From Sphingopyxis macrogoltabida (lineage in GTDB: Bacteria > Pseudomonadota > Alphaproteobacteria > Sphingomonadales > Sphingomonadaceae): DNA of 64,000 nt. Below, one piece after another: positions 62,531 to 64,000 of the stretch (positions are counted from its first letter, which is position 1; each line of letters starts with the position of its first letter). The notes beneath the pieces are model-generated. The model was not told the DNA's origin. It ran no database searches and saw only the letters and a list, made by a program, of their open reading frames with translations. The stretch spans positions 124,001 to 188,000 of the forward strand of contig NZ_CP009430.1 in the NCBI RefSeq assembly GCF_001314325.1. The letters run 5' to 3'. The position numbers were made by a program, and so were the translations under genes.

Positions 62531-63922
62531 ATGCGCAGCCTTCCGCTTTTGGGAATCCTTTTGGCGGCATCGGCCTGCACGGTCGGCCCCGATCATGTCC
62601 GCCCGGTCCGGAACGTCGCGCCCGAGTGGGTCGAGCCTGGCACACCCGGGCCCGTCGATGCTCGCTGGTGGGAGCAATTTGGCGACGCCCAGCTGACCGC
62701 GCTGGTCGAGCGGGCGTTGAAAGACAGCCCCGATCTCGCCGAGGCGACAGCGCGCCTCGCCGAAGCGCGGGCCGATCGTGACGCCGCGGCGGGAGGTCGG
62801 CTGCCCAGCATCGATGCTGCCGGTTCCGCCACCCGGAATCGGCTGAGCGAGAACGAACAGTTGCCGGTGGGACAAATTCCCGGAATCGAGCGCAATTTTT
62901 CATTGTTCGATTTGGGTTTCGACGCGAGCTGGGAAATCGACCTGTGGGGCCGCCGCACGCGCCAGGTGGAGGCGACCGAGGCACGTGCCGCAGCCGCGCT
63001 CGCCGGGCGCCAGGATGCCATGGTCGCCCTGATTGCGGAGATCGCGCGCAATTATACCGATCTCAGGCTCGCGCAGGCGGATGCCGGATCGCTGACCGCA
63101 ATGGCCGGCGCCGACGCCGAGACCGCACGGCTCACCAGCCTGCGTTTCGCGGCCGGAGAAGCGTCGCGGCTCGAGCACGAAACCGCTGAAGCGGCCGCCC
63201 GCGCCAGCGCCGCCGCGGTTCCCGAGGCGCGCGCGCGCGCAGCGGCTGCAACCTATCGTATCGCGACGCTGGTTGGCGCCGCGCCCGAAGAGGTTGCCTC
63301 CGAACTCAGCGCATCCAGGCCGCTTCCCGAAAGTCCCGACACGATCCTGACCGGGCTGCGTTCCGAATTGCTCGAGCGTCGCCCCGACGTCCGCCGTGCC
63401 GAGCGCGAGCTGGCCGCCGCCACCGCGGATGTCGGCGTCGCAACAGCCGACCTGTTCCCGCGGTTCAGCCTGCTCGGCGGCATCGGACAGCAAGCCCGTT
63501 CGGCCGGTGATCTCGCCTCGGGTGGCAGCACGCGGTTCCAGATCGGTCCCAGCTTTTCATGGCCGATCTTCTCCGGTGGGACCATCCGTGCGCAAATCCG
63601 GGCCGCCGACGCTCGGGCCGACGCGGCAGCCGCGCGCTACGAGAAGGCCGTCATCGGAGCGCTTGCCGACAGTGAAACGGCGATCAACCGCTTCCTCAAT
63701 GCGCGCGCCTCGACCTTTGATGCTGACGGAGCATTGGCGAACGAGCGGCGAGCTTATGCGCTTGCCGAGGCCCGGGAGCGCAGGGGCGAGGACGATCGAC
63801 TGGCGCTGATGCGTGCGAAGAAGGCGCTGATCGCCGCCGAGAAGCGTGCGTCCGATACGGCAGCGACCGAGCTTCAAGCCGCCATTGCACTGTTCAAGGC
63901 GCTTGGCGGAGGCTGGTCCTGA
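62531..63922 (+). CDS. Outer-membrane efflux lipoprotein (NodT/OprM family)
   Basis: A 463-residue TolC-like factor. The signal peptide MRSLPLLGILLAASAC ends in a lipobox with Cys16, so the protein is lipid-anchored. DARWWEQFGDAQLTALVERALKDSPDL and the repeated long helices with Ala-rich heptads (ATARLAEARADRDAA, RAERELAAATADVGVATADLFP) are typical; PSFSWPIFSGGTIRAQI is the barrel motif. It completes a three-membrane-part export machine with the HlyD adaptor and ABC genes. E. coli ybh has no such gene, so the operon is self-sufficient here. Confidence 0.94.
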   Translation: MRSLPLLGILLAASACTVGPDHVRPVRNVAPEWVEPGTPGPVDARWWEQFGDAQLTALVERALKDSPDLAEATARLAEARADRDAAAGGRLPSIDAAGSATRNRLSENEQLPVGQIPGIERNFSLFDLGFDASWEIDLWGRRTRQVEATEARAAAALAGRQDAMVALIAEIARNYTDLRLAQADAGSLTAMAGADAETARLTSLRFAAGEASRLEHETAEAAARASAAAVPEARARAAAATYRIATLVGAAPEEVASELSASRPLPESPDTILTGLRSELLERRPDVRRAERELAAATADVGVATADLFPRFSLLGGIGQQARSAGDLASGGSTRFQIGPSFSWPIFSGGTIRAQIRAADARADAAAARYEKAVIGALADSETAINRFLNARASTFDADGALANERRAYALAEARERRGEDDRLALMRAKKALIAAEKRASDTAATELQAAIALFKALGGGWS

Positions 63923-64000
63923 AAGCCCCGTTCGAGGGTGGTCGAAAGCTGACCGGCAGCTTCTGGCAAGGACCAGTGAAAGCTTACGCAGCGTGATGTA

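Overview
The window looks like a piece of a sphingomonad-type alphaproteobacterial genome. The grounds are the repeated TonB-dependent receptors beside CoA-ester catabolic genes, a spinster-type MFS transporter, a DUF2889 protein, ATGA/GTGA-coupled operons and a GC-rich base composition. No tRNA, rRNA or CRISPR array was seen. The genus is not determined.

Layout. (1) 1-10.3 kb, plus strand: the end of a TonB-dependent receptor, two crotonases carrying the His/Asp pair of 6-oxocamphor hydrolase (retro-Claisen) enzymes, a class III CoA-transferase, two adjacent acyl-CoA dehydrogenases, an amidohydrolase and an aldehyde dehydrogenase. An IS256-type element splits the second crotonase. (2) 10.3-13.1 kb: an IS3-type element fused to a scrap of IS21 and a decapitated IS701-type element. 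(3) 13.1-20 kb, minus strand: TonB receptor, SMP-30 lactonase, a frameshifted alpha-hydroxy-acid oxidase, MFS transporter and two cupins. (4) 20-27 kb: DUF2889 gene, LysR regulator, then acyl-CoA dehydrogenase, acyl-CoA ligase, thioesterase and enoyl-CoA hydratase. (5) 27.4-31.2 kb: a second IS701-type element, inverted relative to the first, with a complete IS21 element inside it. (6) 31.2-40.3 kb: TetR with a divergent TonB receptor and patatin, then alpha-hydroxy-acid oxidase, TauD/TfdA dioxygenase, 3-hydroxyisobutyrate-dehydrogenase-like enzyme, MoeA-like protein and an EthD-like protein. (7) 40.6-43 kb: gene remnants (istB, FAD oxidoreductase, hipA) followed by an intact VapBC-type pair. 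(8) 43.4-51.8 kb, visibly more GC-rich: a TonB receptor with a carboxylesterase, two serine hydrolases, an M28-like protein and a GntR regulator. An identical 16-bp near-palindrome sits in two promoter regions. (9) 52.5-56.2 kb: an AAA ATPase and a subtilisin-like protease forming a complete IetAS-type defence / plasmid-stability module. (10) 56.9-63.9 kb: a CecR-like TetR regulator heading a YbhGFSR-like drug export operon plus an outer-membrane factor.

How it fits together. Regions 1, 3, 4 and 6 read as catabolic islands: an outer-membrane receptor takes up a substrate, CoA activation and beta-oxidation-type steps follow, and ring C-C bonds may be cut by the retro-Claisenase pair. The substrate cannot be named from sequence; an alicyclic or terpenoid/steroid-like carbon skeleton is an inference. 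The islands are cut and joined by IS elements, and several genes are decaying. The IetAS module and the export operon are the main non-catabolic functions.
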